Positions 11,697 to 22,319 of a stretch of DNA of 64,000 nucleotides are shown one piece after another. Position 1 is the first letter of the stretch. Every line of letters begins with the position of its first letter. The notes beneath the pieces were generated by a model, which ran no database searches, was not told the DNA's origin, and saw only the letters and a program-made list of their open reading frames with translations. The position numbers were made by a program, and so were the translations under genes. Source of the stretch: Pterobdella sp. o SKG-2022 (taxonomy: Eukaryota > Annelida > Clitellata > Hirudinida > Piscicolidae). The DNA lies in assembly GCA_964035795.1 (NCBI GenBank), contig OZ038320.1:25670118-25734117 (forward strand). Direction: 5' to 3'.

Positions 11697-12570
11697 CTAC
11701 ATTTTATAGCCAGTGCATTGTTTTATTTCTTTATTGAAGCTCTCTACTGTGACACAGTTTTTCAGGGCTTCTTTGTTCCACAAAACTCGCTGTTTTGTTC
11801 GGTGTGGTCTTTTCAAACGTAAACGCACTTTCATCATAACCATGTTGTGATCAGAATTTGCATCAACTCCAGGATAAGCATGGGAATTTTTTACACTGTT
11901 TTTGTAACGGTTTTGTACAATAAAGTAATTCAGCTGGTACCTGTTGCAGTCTCCAGGAGCCTTACATATGTATACTCGCCGATTTTGTTGTTTGAACCAG
12001 GTATTCAGGATGCAAAGCTTATTTCTTTGACACAATTCAACCAAAAGCCTGCTTCTCTCATTTCTGGTTACCAGGCCATGATCACATACAACCATACCAT
12101 CACTTTTTTGTCTCACCACTGCATTCATGTCTTCCAAGATTATGGTGTACTCTGTTTTGTAACCCTTCTATCTTGTCTTCTATCTGCTCATAGATTTCTT
12201 CCACCTCTTTATCAACATTAGCTGAAGTTGACATAAAAACTACCACTACATTGAGGTCTACTGGATCTACCTCAACCTCACCATCACCATTCTATCACTT
12301 CTACACTCCACTTCTTTCACTGCTTTTGCAGCCTCCTTACACAACAATAAACTTACTTCTCGCTGACTTTTCATCTTCTGAATATAAAATTCTAAATCCA
12401 TCATCTTCAATACCACCTCGTCCTTTTCATCTTCTCTATGTGGGACCCATCAGGCTGGTATTATGCCTTAACATCTCATTTTTTACACACTCTAGAGATT
12501 CTGGGTTTATTAAGCTTCTAATATTCCATGTAGCTATTTTCAGCTCCCCTTCATGCATGTTTTGCAAAAA
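11697..12570 (-). pseudogene. RTE-like endonuclease, broken
   Basis: The N-terminal block reads KIATWNIRSL near 12,540 on the minus strand and is soon stopped (after LMGPT). The C-terminal block (12,137-11,697) reads NTWFKQQNRRVYICKAPGD, RYQLNYFIVQNRY, YPGVDANSDHNMVMMKVRL. These are the start, substrate-loop and SDH catalytic portions of the APE-type endonuclease of RTE elements. No single frame spans the domain. Confidence 0.8.
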
Positions 12571-12825
12571 TACCCTATTTTCTTCACCTGACTTGGCATC
12601 ATGGAGTTTGTTCTTGTTTTCAGAGGTGGTTTTCTATTGCCTTTCTCTATTTCCTTGCAATTCTGTTTTTAAGAATGTTTTTTTTAGTTTACTTTTAGCA
12701 TCTGGCGTAAGCGGTTGTTTTATAAACTTTGAACGATTAATTCTGTTTTTGGCTAGAATTACGGGTGTTTCTTTTCTTATTTTATAATTATGCAATAAAT
12801 TGAAACTATTAAGTTATTTTCTGGT

Positions 12826-12950
12826 AGACCATCGCCTTCTCTCATAAACTTTTGAAAACTCACTTATACCATAAACCTCCCCAGTCATAACCTCTTACAA
12901 AACCTTGAATTGATAACTGTGCGCTATACAAATCTTAATACAAATAATAG
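12826..12950 (+). repeat. Probable LINE 3'-end fragment
   Basis: The segment ends in GTGCGCTATACAAATCTTAATA, which resembles the 3' ends of the L2/CR1-like LINEs (GCGCGCCCTACAAATAAAA at 46.4 kb, GTGCTATAAAAATCTTAATAA at 3.7 kb). Coding content is too decayed to read. Confidence 0.45.
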
Positions 12951-13280
12951 ATGTTTCATCATTAAGCAAGCAATATTTGTAGTGAGTTAGCATATAGTGA
13001 ATTATTATATTTTAGATTAAAAAATTTAATTAGGTCAAATTAATATAATTTTATTTATAATGAATTACTCTAGAAAATTTTTACTGTTTTTATAATAATA
13101 AAGAAATTCCTTCTAGACAAGTAAGTCGAAGAATCTTTCATTTCTTCAAATAAATAAATAACAGCTTGAGTTCTTTTGTTTTTAAATATTCGCGACTTAA
13201 ATTTTCAACCTATTTTTTTATGGAACATTACTTTTTATAATAATTTGTTATAGAAATTCTCACAAAAAACGAGAGTTTTA

Positions 13281-13990
13281 TATATAAAACAAAAGTAACT
13301 TAAGTAAAACATAAATGTTAAAATAATAACAAGACTGAACTCTTATATACATTATGTACTGCCAACAGAGCAACAGTCAAACTGCCTGTCGATCAACACA
13401 CCAGTGTCTTAGAGGGCTTGGCGCCAGCATTCACTTGGCTTTACCCTGATTTCTTCATACTAGTACGACCACTGCAGCAATAGCAACTACAACAACAACC
13501 ATGTGTATTTAAACAGCCCTTGGGATTTTGTGAATCTTATTGAAAGCCTTGGAAGTTTTTTTCTATGTGGGTCCATCATGGATGGCTGGAATGTAATCCA
13601 GGACTGACTATTATTTTTCTTAAAAAAATTTATCATCTATCACTTTTCGCACACTTAAAATCAATCAATCCGCCATCGGCAGGTTCCTCAAATCAGGTTC
13701 TTCCATCTTCTTCTATCTTCAGTCTTTGTTTTCAGTGCTCCAAAGCCCTCTTCCATCATGTCATCCAGCAGTTTTCTTCCTCTTGGTCGTTTTCCTTCCA
13801 TCCGTCCTTCTAAGGCGATTCTCAGCAAATTTTCGTGACGCAAAATATGGTCAAACCATCTGGATTTTCTTCTTTTTATATGTGCCATCAATCCTCTGCT
13901 TTCATTAACCCGACTTAAGACTTAAAATCGAGAATAGCTAAATAACCAACGTTATGATGAAATTAGTCGGGTGACTGCATTATTTAACAT
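13281..13990. repeat. Dispersed repeat family A, copy 2, split by an RTE insertion
   Basis: Outside 13,663-13,919 this aligns to 1,911-2,385. The minus strand still has an ATG-led frame containing KKNNSQSWITFQPSMMDPHR, related to the micro-ORF of copy 1, but the hydrophobic end has moved to another frame. Homology resumes after the insertion at GAATAGCTAAATAACCAA. Confidence 0.75.
13653..13929 (-). mobile_element. RTE 3'-end insertion with 10-bp target site duplication
   Basis: ACTTAAAATC occurs at 13,653-13,662 and again at 13,920-13,929, and the uninterrupted copy at 1.9-2.4 kb shows the site once. The 257-bp insert begins with the AATCAATC tail and contains the 3' coding end of the RTE at 9.7 kb, reading HIKRRKSRWFDHILRHENLL, then ALEGRMEGKRPRGRK on the minus strand. 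It is a severely 5'-truncated copy. Confidence 0.9.
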
Positions 13991-14484
13991 TTTTTTTCGA
14001 CTTATGAAAAAAATAAAACTCTAAATACATTGAAGAAGTTGAATTATATAAACTGATGCATATCCAAAAAAGTTAAAGGATAAAAATTACAATAGTTTTT
14101 AGACTAACTTTTGAAATCTGAAACATTTATCAATTGTATAAGTTTTTTTCTATTTTAGTTTTGAACCTAAGAAATTTTCAAGATATAGCCATTATAAACT
14201 TCGTCAGTTTGTAAACCTTCACTATAATATATAATGGAGGGTAGGTCTGTAATCGCTTTCATTATAAAGTTTTTTTCTCATTATTATTATACCCATCAAG
14301 TCATGAAGTCTTTCGGAATTAAAGCTTACATCATGATATAAACATTCTAAGTATGACTGATTCACAACGCCTAAAATAATAATTATCAAAAAACATAACG
14401 TTAAAATCTTATATTTTGACAAAGCTTTTCGATATATTCTATTTCATCAACAGGTAACTAAATTACCTTGTCCCTAACTTTGAC
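13991..14484. other. Non-coding DNA, nothing firm
   Basis: A minus-strand frame at 14,222-14,422 starts only at TTG and looks like a hydrophobic leader by composition. I do not accept it as a gene. No other structure is visible. Confidence 0.4.
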
Positions 14485-15210
14485 CTAATGCAATTTTTTC
14501 AAGACTGGAGTTATATGGTCAAGCTTCCTTGTGCCTGTAATTAACCTGGCTGTAATGTTGATAAGAGACTGGACTCTACACAGCTGCTTTTCAGGTAACC
14601 CAGTTAACAATGTGTTGCAATAATCTATTCTGCTCATAATCAAAGCAACGGCAAGGGTCCTTAACGATTCATAAGAAAGACACTTTTTAGTGGATTTTAT
14701 CTGCTTAAGAGCTGAAAAGTCTGCTTGCAACATCTTACTTATATGTGAGTTCATGCTTAAGTCTCTATCCATGAAAAAACCCAGGCTCTTGACACTTTCT
14801 GAAGGTGAAAGGAGAGTATCCAATATCCTAATCTGTTTGGTTGGTAACTTGTTCACCTTTCTTAAAGAAGAAAACCATATAGCTTCAGTTTTGAATCTAT
14901 TGAGTTTAAGACTATTGGATTCCATCCAGGCTGCCATCTCATCGACACAGTCAGACAATGTGTTCTGCAATTGTTCAGTTTCACCAGGGACGCAGCTAGA
15001 ATACAATTGTGTGTCATTTGCATATTGTTGAAAACTAAAGTTATGTCTTTGTGCAACTGTTTCTAGATCACTAAAATACAGATTAAATAAGAGCGGGCCG
15101 ATTACAGAACCTTGTGGCACATCAGTATGGAAATGAAATAAATTAGTTTTAACACTATTATTAGTAATATAACACCGCAAAAAACGACAAAAAGAGTTGT
15201 TGCAATCCAA
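14485..15210 (-). pseudogene. Second L2/CR1/Jockey-type reverse transcriptase fragment
   Basis: The minus-strand frame is open for 241 codons and holds VPQGSVIGPLLFNLYFSDLE (motif B region), QQYANDTQLYSSC (motif C, where YADD has become YAND), SLKLNRFKTEAIWF and SLGFFMDRDLSM, then RIDYCNTLLTGLPEKQL. It is the palm-to-thumb part of a LINE polymerase. The second catalytic Asp of motif C is lost and both ends are missing, so it is inactive. It is a different family from the 4.2 and 43.7 kb elements, with DTQLY instead of DI(I/T)L. Confidence 0.85.
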
Positions 15211-16557
15211 CCTGAAAAAATATCGAGTTAGAAAGAGTTTTCAATTGCAAAAAGAAATGTTTAATATTGTTATGAGAACTGTATTCTGAAATTGTAGGAT
15301 TGTATTTTCGAGAGCTCTCGATATAATAGTAATTTTAAGGCTAGCATATTGGGCCCTAGTAAGCAAAAAAACATTTTGAAAGGCTATTTGTAAGATAAAT
15401 TTGTATAAATCCTTACTACACCAAAGTTTTGTAATACACTTGCTTATATAACCAAAATATTTTTAAAAAGCGACAGATATATGCAATTTATTGCTATAAA
15501 ACAATCCAGAAATTCAGTTCGAAAAAATTATTAAAATTTTATTCATTTTGAAATAGACGGCTTGCTTGGAAGCCATGACGTTGATGCAACCTGTGGCCTC
15601 TTCGTTTGTGCATTTTGGTTAGCTTTGCGTCAAGTCGTTGATTGCTTTTTGACTCTTCCTACATCATCCAAAAATGTATTATAAAGATTCTATCGCACGA
15701 AAGAAGTTATGTTGAGGTTCAGTTAACACCAAAAAGCTTTTTCAAAATCCCAGAGACGAAAAAGATTACATAAAAGCTTGACCGAATTGAATCTATTTCT
15801 TAAATTACATTATTATTTGGCTAAATTAAATCAACCTTCATACTAATAATAAAAATGATTTCAAAACTCGAAACAAATACAAATTTATTATCGATACATA
15901 AAAAATTATGGAATCATTTGGTGTAAAGTTAAAAATGGAATCACTATAACTCAAGACATAAACTATAAAACGTCAACATGGAAATATTAAGCTAGCGCCC
16001 AATATACAAAAATCTCAAATCAGATTTACGGATATAATAGTTATTCGATAGCGGGAATCAAGGAATGATTAGAAATTTTGTGCAAACTAATAAATGAAAT
16101 AAAAATTTTAAATGACTATAAAATTAAACGTTAATGTTATTCATTAAGCGTTAAGGTCCTTTGAATTTTCATATAAAGCATTTGGTTTGTCTTATATGCA
16201 AATAAAATCTCTAATGCTCAAACTGTGTAAATAAGGTAATTTAAATATAACAGTATAGAAAGTTTACAATGTATAAAAGATATGAAGTTTAATCTATCAA
16301 GTAATTTTTGTATCAAGGTATTAAATAGAACTCTTTCATGCTACAACAAAAATATGAAATCAACAATGAATAAAAGATTAAATACAAATCAAAAAATTAA
16401 AACGAAGATCATTTGATAGTTTGGAATGAAACCAACGTTCTTTATCATTATATGATAAGTCTAAAAGTAAAATTACATATTTTAAAGCAATGTACTTATA
16501 AAATAAAATATTCACTAATATCATTTTAAAAAATATCTGTCGAATATTTTCTATGAG
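15211..16557. other. Non-coding DNA downstream of the CIN85-like gene
   Basis: I see nothing named here. The stretch 15,545-15,720 is less AT-rich than its flanks, but no frame in it resembles a known domain. The part just below 16,558 should include the 3' UTR of the adaptor gene. Confidence 0.45.
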
Positions 16558-19500
16558 TTATAAGGCTTTACTGTGGTCTAAGGTGGAAAAGGACGATAGT
16601 AACTTCTTGAGTCTATCTATTTCCACCTAAAAATTTTAAAATAAACTTAAATATTCGAAAAAATTTTATTATAAATGCAATTCATCAAATAATCGCATTC
16701 GACAATGATAGAAAAAGTCTTGGCAATACTTCGAATGTTTGAATTATATAAAGAAGCAAATGAAGGTCAACTCTAAAAATCCAATTCGCTTCTTTTAACC
16801 TGACTTCAACTACTAAATATCTTAAACTAGAAAGAACGTGATACAAAAGTAAAAAATTTAGATTAACTAAATTGATATCATTAGATTAAATAAATTAATT
16901 CTAATACGAATTTGAAAAAGTTAACAACAGATGAACTAAATTAATATAATATTAGATTAACTAAATTAATATCATATTAGATTAATTAAATTGAAATTAT
17001 ATTGGATTAACTAAATTAATATCATGAAAGGAAGACTTATTTCAATGCCATCGAAACCTCAAAGCACACACCTGCATATTGAACCTGGTCTTTTTCTCTT
17101 CGTCAATCTCGCCCATGAGATTTAAAAGGTTCTTTTCGTGATCCTTTTTCATACGATCTAACTGCTCTTTTAGCATCGTCACCTCTTTTTGCAAGTCACT
17201 CATCATCGATTGTGTTACCTTTCAATTGCACACACCACGCAATATCAATTTTTGTTATGCAAGTAATAATAAAATTTTGCTTCAAAACAACTTATAACGC
17301 TGATATTTTGTTTACCAGTAATGAAATATTGAGATAAATCGGAAACTTTGCTTCAATTAAATTATATGATAGTTTTAAGACGCTAAACAAGTAGTAATAA
17401 TTATTATTATATGATAGCAAAACGAACGATATTTTTTTGTGAGACGGAAGAGATGGGTGAGGATGTTCCTTGATGTTGGGAGCTGTTCGAGGAGGAAGAC
17501 AACACTAGGGGAGGTCCGTGTAAGGAGTCTTGGTTTTCGCAATCTTCATGCAAGAAATTAGTTGACTATTGATTTAACTGATCTTTTAACGTCCGTTTCC
17601 ATGCTAGCATGGGTTGGACGGCATTTACCGATTATTATTGTTGTGGTGCTTAAATTTGATCTTTTGAGACATCATGTGTTTATTAAACTTTTATTTCGTA
17701 AAATAACTTTAACTTATAAGAATTTGTTAAAAAACACCTTCATTTAAGAATAAAGCGAAAACTTTCTACATCACAAATAATCTAAAAAAATTTCATGAAC
17801 AATAACAGCCTTCTGTACCTCTCTAGAGCATAAGCCACACCAAACATAAAAATATGCATTAGTCTATCAACTCAAATGTCTCTGTCATCAAAATAAAACA
17901 TACATTGGCCGAAAAGAAGTATAAGTACCCGAATCAAGTGATTTAAAGCAGACATATCGTTAAACAAGACAGAAACTGCTATACCAGAAAGCACCAAGCC
18001 TGTCCACCAATGTAGCCAAAAAGAATAAACTAGGATACACTCAAAAAAAAAAAAATATTTCAAAAAAATTCTAGTACGAAAAAAGTTAAAAATTGAAAAA
18101 AAATTAAATTAGTACTGAGTCGTAATTTTGCGTAAATACCTAGACCTAAAGCCCAATATTTAAAAAAATTACGTAGGGCTAAATAAAAAGTTTGATGATC
18201 TTGAGCATGACGTTGAAATTCACCTTCTTAGCGCCCTAGTGTTTAGGCCTGCTAGCTTGTGGGGATGCTACCCTTTTAGGGTACAAATCTAAACAAAATT
18301 TAACATTTTTTACGTCGACATCTAAGCAACCCTTTTTTGTCCTCCAGTAACCCTTTTGGGCTATCAAATTGATCTAGTCAAAATGATTTTTTGGAAGATC
18401 CCACACAGACTGTTTCATCAGTTTGTTTTCATCAGGCTAGGCTCCTAGGAAAAGTTATTCACATGCAGAGAACATCCTAGGACCAACACTAACAGTCTGA
18501 TGATGAAGATAGGGTACGTTCCTAACCTACACAGCGAAACATAAATTCTTTTAAACCAAAATTACCATGGAGCATATAACAGTGAAAATTAACGCTGATG
18601 GTAATGATCTCATTTAACTGTTTTATCTCTATCCCCATAATTATTTAATCTTATTTGTCCCAATACTCTGCTAAAAAATCATGAAAAGATTTTACTCAAT
18701 TTTTGACCAAAAATTTTTTAAAAAAAATTTCTCTTAAGTTGAATTATTGTACAAAACGCCGTTTAAGTTTTGTTTCCAAATATAATTGAGGCCTTTTTGG
18801 TAAGTAATAATTTTAAGAAAAAAACTCACTTTTGACTTTGTTGAAAACAGGAGACCTCATACCATCTTTATTAGTTTCCTGTATGTGATGTTAGGCTCTA
18901 GCTTGATAAAAAAATACTAGTGTATCATTTTTCAAACTGGAAACATTCAAAAAAGTCACGATAATGAAATAAATTGAAATATTTAACCTTCAAGTTATGA
19001 TTCACAAGAGATTGCTTTACAAATCCTGTATATTGATTCATTTTTATTGAACTCTTGTGTTTGAAAACTCTTATAATTTGGATAAAAAAGTTGAAACTTC
19101 AAACCTTGTTTTATAGACTCAGGTTGTTCATGTTGTTTGATGCCCACTTAAAAACAAATACCAGTAGATTAATGGGATATTTAATAAAAGTTGAATGATT
19201 AAAACCGTTCTTAGACTTGAGAACATAAACTGGCTTTTGAGCTGGTGGTTCGATGGGTTTTTTCCCTTTGTTTACTGGTGGCTTATGCTGTGATATTAAG
19301 AAAAAATCAAAAAATTAACCAAATTTAATGAATATTTTCAATTTGAAAAAACTTCATTCCATAGTATATAATAGGAAAGAATAAAATTACTTCCTCCAAC
19401 GGCAACAGTGTAACAAAATTGTCCGGGAAAACTCCAATCTTGCCTTTCAGTTCCCCCTTCCACCAACCCACATCTTCCACAGCCTGATCTAGAACCACCA

Positions 19501-21482
19501 CAATATCACCCACTTGTAAGTTCAACTCATCAGGGTTTTCTGCCTTGTAAGCATACAAAACTTTTGCTTTTTGAACTGTGGTAGTTTGATTTTGATTTAG
19601 AACTGAAAATTTTCTGAAATATAAATTTTTGGTATACAAGAAAGTAAATATAATGCGTGATTAGAAAAAATACAAATTTAGACCTGGTTTGATATCTTTC
19701 TCAGGCATAGGAGCTGGTTTTTTCTTACTCTGTAGTCAAAAAATCACAATTAAGTACTTTTCTTATTAAATTTAAATGATTAGAAAAAATAATTTAAAAG
19801 TGCTTCAAAATCAACACTCACCGCAACAGAAGTAATAGGTTCTGAAGCATGAACATTTTTTGAAGCTGTAGCAATAGCCACAGTGGTAGGAGGAAAGCCA
19901 CGGTTCGTCGGTTTCAAAACGATCTCTCCTTTACCTAGAATATTTGGTCCAAAACCAACTCCAGTCACTTTACGGCCTTTTATTTCCGGTACTTCTTCCA
20001 GTTCTGCTGCCGCTACTGAAGATTTTGTCTCTCCTGTTTGGGCTTTTGGTGTGAAATACTGTTCAATTTTTTGTAGAAAAATATTGTTATTTTTATAAAC
20101 CAATTTTTAAAATGATTTAAATATTTTATATTTACAAACCAACTTTCAAACTACAATAATCTGGTATAAAATAAGTATTTTAGAACTTTTAACTTTGAAG
20201 TAATTATTAACTATGAAAAAATCCTGTTCAAATAAATTGATGAAAATGCCAGTGTTGAATTTGAATTGATTTGCATGAACAAAAACCATTGCTATAATTA
20301 ACCTCATTTTATCTATCTAAATCATTCTATTAAAATATATCAAATGAAAAAAAACCAGCCATCTTGAGGAGGAATGTAAAGCTCAACAAAGTTGGATGGC
20401 AACATGCCAATCTTGCCATTCAGACTTCCTTCCCACCAGCCAGGCTCTACCTGTAAGCATTTCAATAAGCTCAAGGTATTCATTAAGCATGAATTTTAAT
20501 CATAAATTTTTGGTGTTATTTTCTTTTTTAAAACCTCACCCTCTACTTAGAAGAGGAGTTATGAACAGAATGATGATGATATTTTATTATGTATAAAATA
20601 TTGTTATCTGTCTCATTTTAATACAATTATGGTATAACATTTATTGAAAAATTTCAATGAGATAGCTGGAAAATATTGTGAAAACAAAGATTCTAAGTGA
20701 ACATTCAATATTGAATTTTTTAAAATGTAAGAGAAAATAAATTAAAAAACTAACCTCATTAATGATGTCTACAATTTGTCCAATTTCCAAAGCTAATTCA
20801 TCACTATTTTGAGGCTCATAGTCAAACAACACTTTTGCTTGTTTCAGTGGCTTTTTTTGAACTAAAAATGAAAATTTTAGAACAGTTAATCAAAATGAAA
20901 AAATAAAACATTAATTTTAAAGATTTTGAAAATTTTAATTTTTTTGTGAAGTACAAAAATTACCATGAGAAGGAAGAGATGGTGGAGGGTTACTTATGAC
21001 ATTAGATAATTTAGCTCTTATATCTTCTACAGGTGAATGCACAGGTTTTTTAGTTAATTGTTCTTTTGGTTTATCTAATTTTTTTAGTTCCTAAAAATAT
21101 ATTAGACAAATTTATGTTGAAATCTGATAAAAATTTATTATTTCATCAGTAGTATTCCTTCAAATACCTTAACAAAGTTATCAGGAAACATCCCTTTTCT
21201 TCCATTTAAAAGTCCCTGGCACCATCCTTCTTGTATTTTTACAACATTTGTGATAACTTCCCCTTTTTTCAGATTTAGTTCATCTTGTTCTTGAGCTACA
21301 TAATCATACTCAACAACAACTTCTGTGCCGGTAAAAGTTAAGAACGAATGAATAAACACGGAAAAACAATTCATTAAAAAAATTGAATTTCAAAATTCAT
21401 GAACTAATATAACTTTAATATTACACTTATTGAAAAAGATTTTAATGAAAAATTCATCGGCATCTTCAGGTAACTTACCCAT
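16558..21482 (-). CDS. SH3KBP1/CD2AP: CIN85/CD2AP-type adaptor, three SH3 domains plus coiled coil
   Basis: Cytoplasmic scaffold linking receptors, endocytosis and cortical actin in known family members. Exons I can place: 21,479-21,482 (ATGG), 21,168-21,322 (SH3-[15 protein letters not shown]...GMFPDNFVK), 20,964-21,090, 20,755-20,861 and about 20,358-20,450 (SH3-B split by an intron: [13 protein letters not shown], then [19 protein letters not shown]), 19,822-20,058, 19,684-19,729, 19,391-19,602 (SH3-[16 protein letters not shown]...GVFPDNFV), 19,162-19,287 (Pro-rich), 18,830-18,878, 17,072-17,218 (coiled coil) and 16,558-16,626 ([13 protein letters not shown], stop). Domain order and the C-terminal coiled coil match the family. 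The join between the fifth and sixth exons has no clean donor in phase. Exons between 17.2 and 18.8 kb are unresolved; a Ser-rich open stretch near 17,440-17,570 is a candidate. Start choice: ATGG|GTAAGT joins in phase to the SH3-A exon. Confidence 0.9.
16862..17024. repeat. Degenerate tandem repeat, about 25-26 bp
   Basis: The phrase TTAGATTAACTAAATTAATATCA or a close variant recurs four or five times, interrupted once near 16,900-16,930. It lies in the last intron of the CIN85-like gene. Confidence 0.75.
17591..17627 (+). repeat. Invertebrate SINE core-like motif
   Basis: GTCCGTTTCCATGCTAGCAT followed by GGGTTGGACGG is a near palindrome. From memory it resembles the widely dispersed central domain of cephalopod and other invertebrate SINEs (CATGCTGGCATGGGTTGGACGG type). 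A decayed second copy is at 38,914-38,940. No head or tail can be delimited. Confidence 0.6.
18202..18250 (+). repeat. Dispersed repeat, copy 2
   Basis: GAGCATGACGTTGAAA and GCGCCCTAGTGTTTAGGCCT match copy 1 at 1,366-1,413. It is intronic to the CIN85-like gene. Confidence 0.6.
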
Positions 21483-22319
21483 TATTAAGCTGAGCGATTT
21501 TTTTAAACTTTAAAATGAAAAATTTAAGAATAAAAAGTATTTAATTGTGTATGATTGTGTTCAATAATTATATTTGAAACTAAAAACAAGTCTTATTTAC
21601 GAATCCTTTTGTATTTTTTAATCCTAAACATGTAAACTAATAAGTAGACATTCCAAAAAAAATTTTTTTAATATAAGATATATTATTTTACCATAAATAA
21701 AAAACACGTTTATAATATTTTTAGATGTTTCAGCTAATTTTTAGGCAACTTTTTAATAAATTCTTTCACTAATTTTGTTTAGCTTAAAAATTAGTTACAA
21801 AAGACCAAAAAATATTTAAAATAGTAAAGAAATATTTTTAGCGCTAAAAAATGATGACATAATAATACAAGCGTTTCAATTATAAACAACATCAAATTTT
21901 TAAAGTGCTAGAAGTGGTTATCTAAATTGCGCGATTATTTTTCATTGATAACTCTTGCTTTACATTTATTTGAATAATCCCGTTGAAGTCATTTATAGCT
22001 TTGTTTCAGTTTCAAAAATTATCACTTCTTATGTAAAAGAGCTTTTAGAATAACTTTATTTAATGGTGAGAACTTAAATAATTATATTAAACTTAAATAA
22101 TGATTAGTAGGTATTATCGATTATATTAATTGTTTTTCTTCATAAAATTTGAGTCTTAAATCACTATCACATTGTAAAACTGATAAACTTGTACACATCA
22201 CTTGGTAATCTAAGTAAAACTCTTCAAAAGTCTTATGACGTTAAAATGAAATTTATAAAAATAGTTGATGAAAAAATCGAAAAATATTAATTTTAAAAAC
22301 TGCCCCAAAAGCCTGATAA
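21483..22319. promoter_or_regulatory. Shared upstream region of two divergent genes
   Basis: The adaptor gene starts at 21,482 going left and the first kinase-fold gene at 22,320 going right, so these 837 bases must hold both 5' UTRs and promoters unless non-coding first exons lie elsewhere. The sequence is AT-rich throughout. I could not pick out a convincing TATA or initiator element. This call rests on gene position, not on motifs. Confidence 0.5.

Larger units (their letters stand above)
9697..12790 (-). mobile_element. RTE-like LINE, inactive
   Basis: On the minus strand an endonuclease (about 12,570-11,697) is followed by a reverse transcriptase (11,626-9,960). The 3' end is at 9,697, where the plus strand shows an AATC tandem repeat, the tail type expected for RTE elements. 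The same 3' end occurs in the small insertion at 13,663-13,919. GVRQGCLSSPVLF and AVRFADD are RTE-style motifs. Stops and an internal inverted repeat break the single ORF. The 5' end is approximate. Confidence 0.85.

Noticed and set aside
12251..12787. 178-codon plus-strand frame
   Set aside because: It is antisense to the endonuclease region of the RTE element; the minus strand reads KIATWNIRSL.
14222..14422. Secreted-peptide-like frame (hydrophobic leader) on the minus strand
   Set aside because: It begins at TTG, has no ATG, and an acceptor-like TTTTAG lies inside it; composition alone explains the leader.
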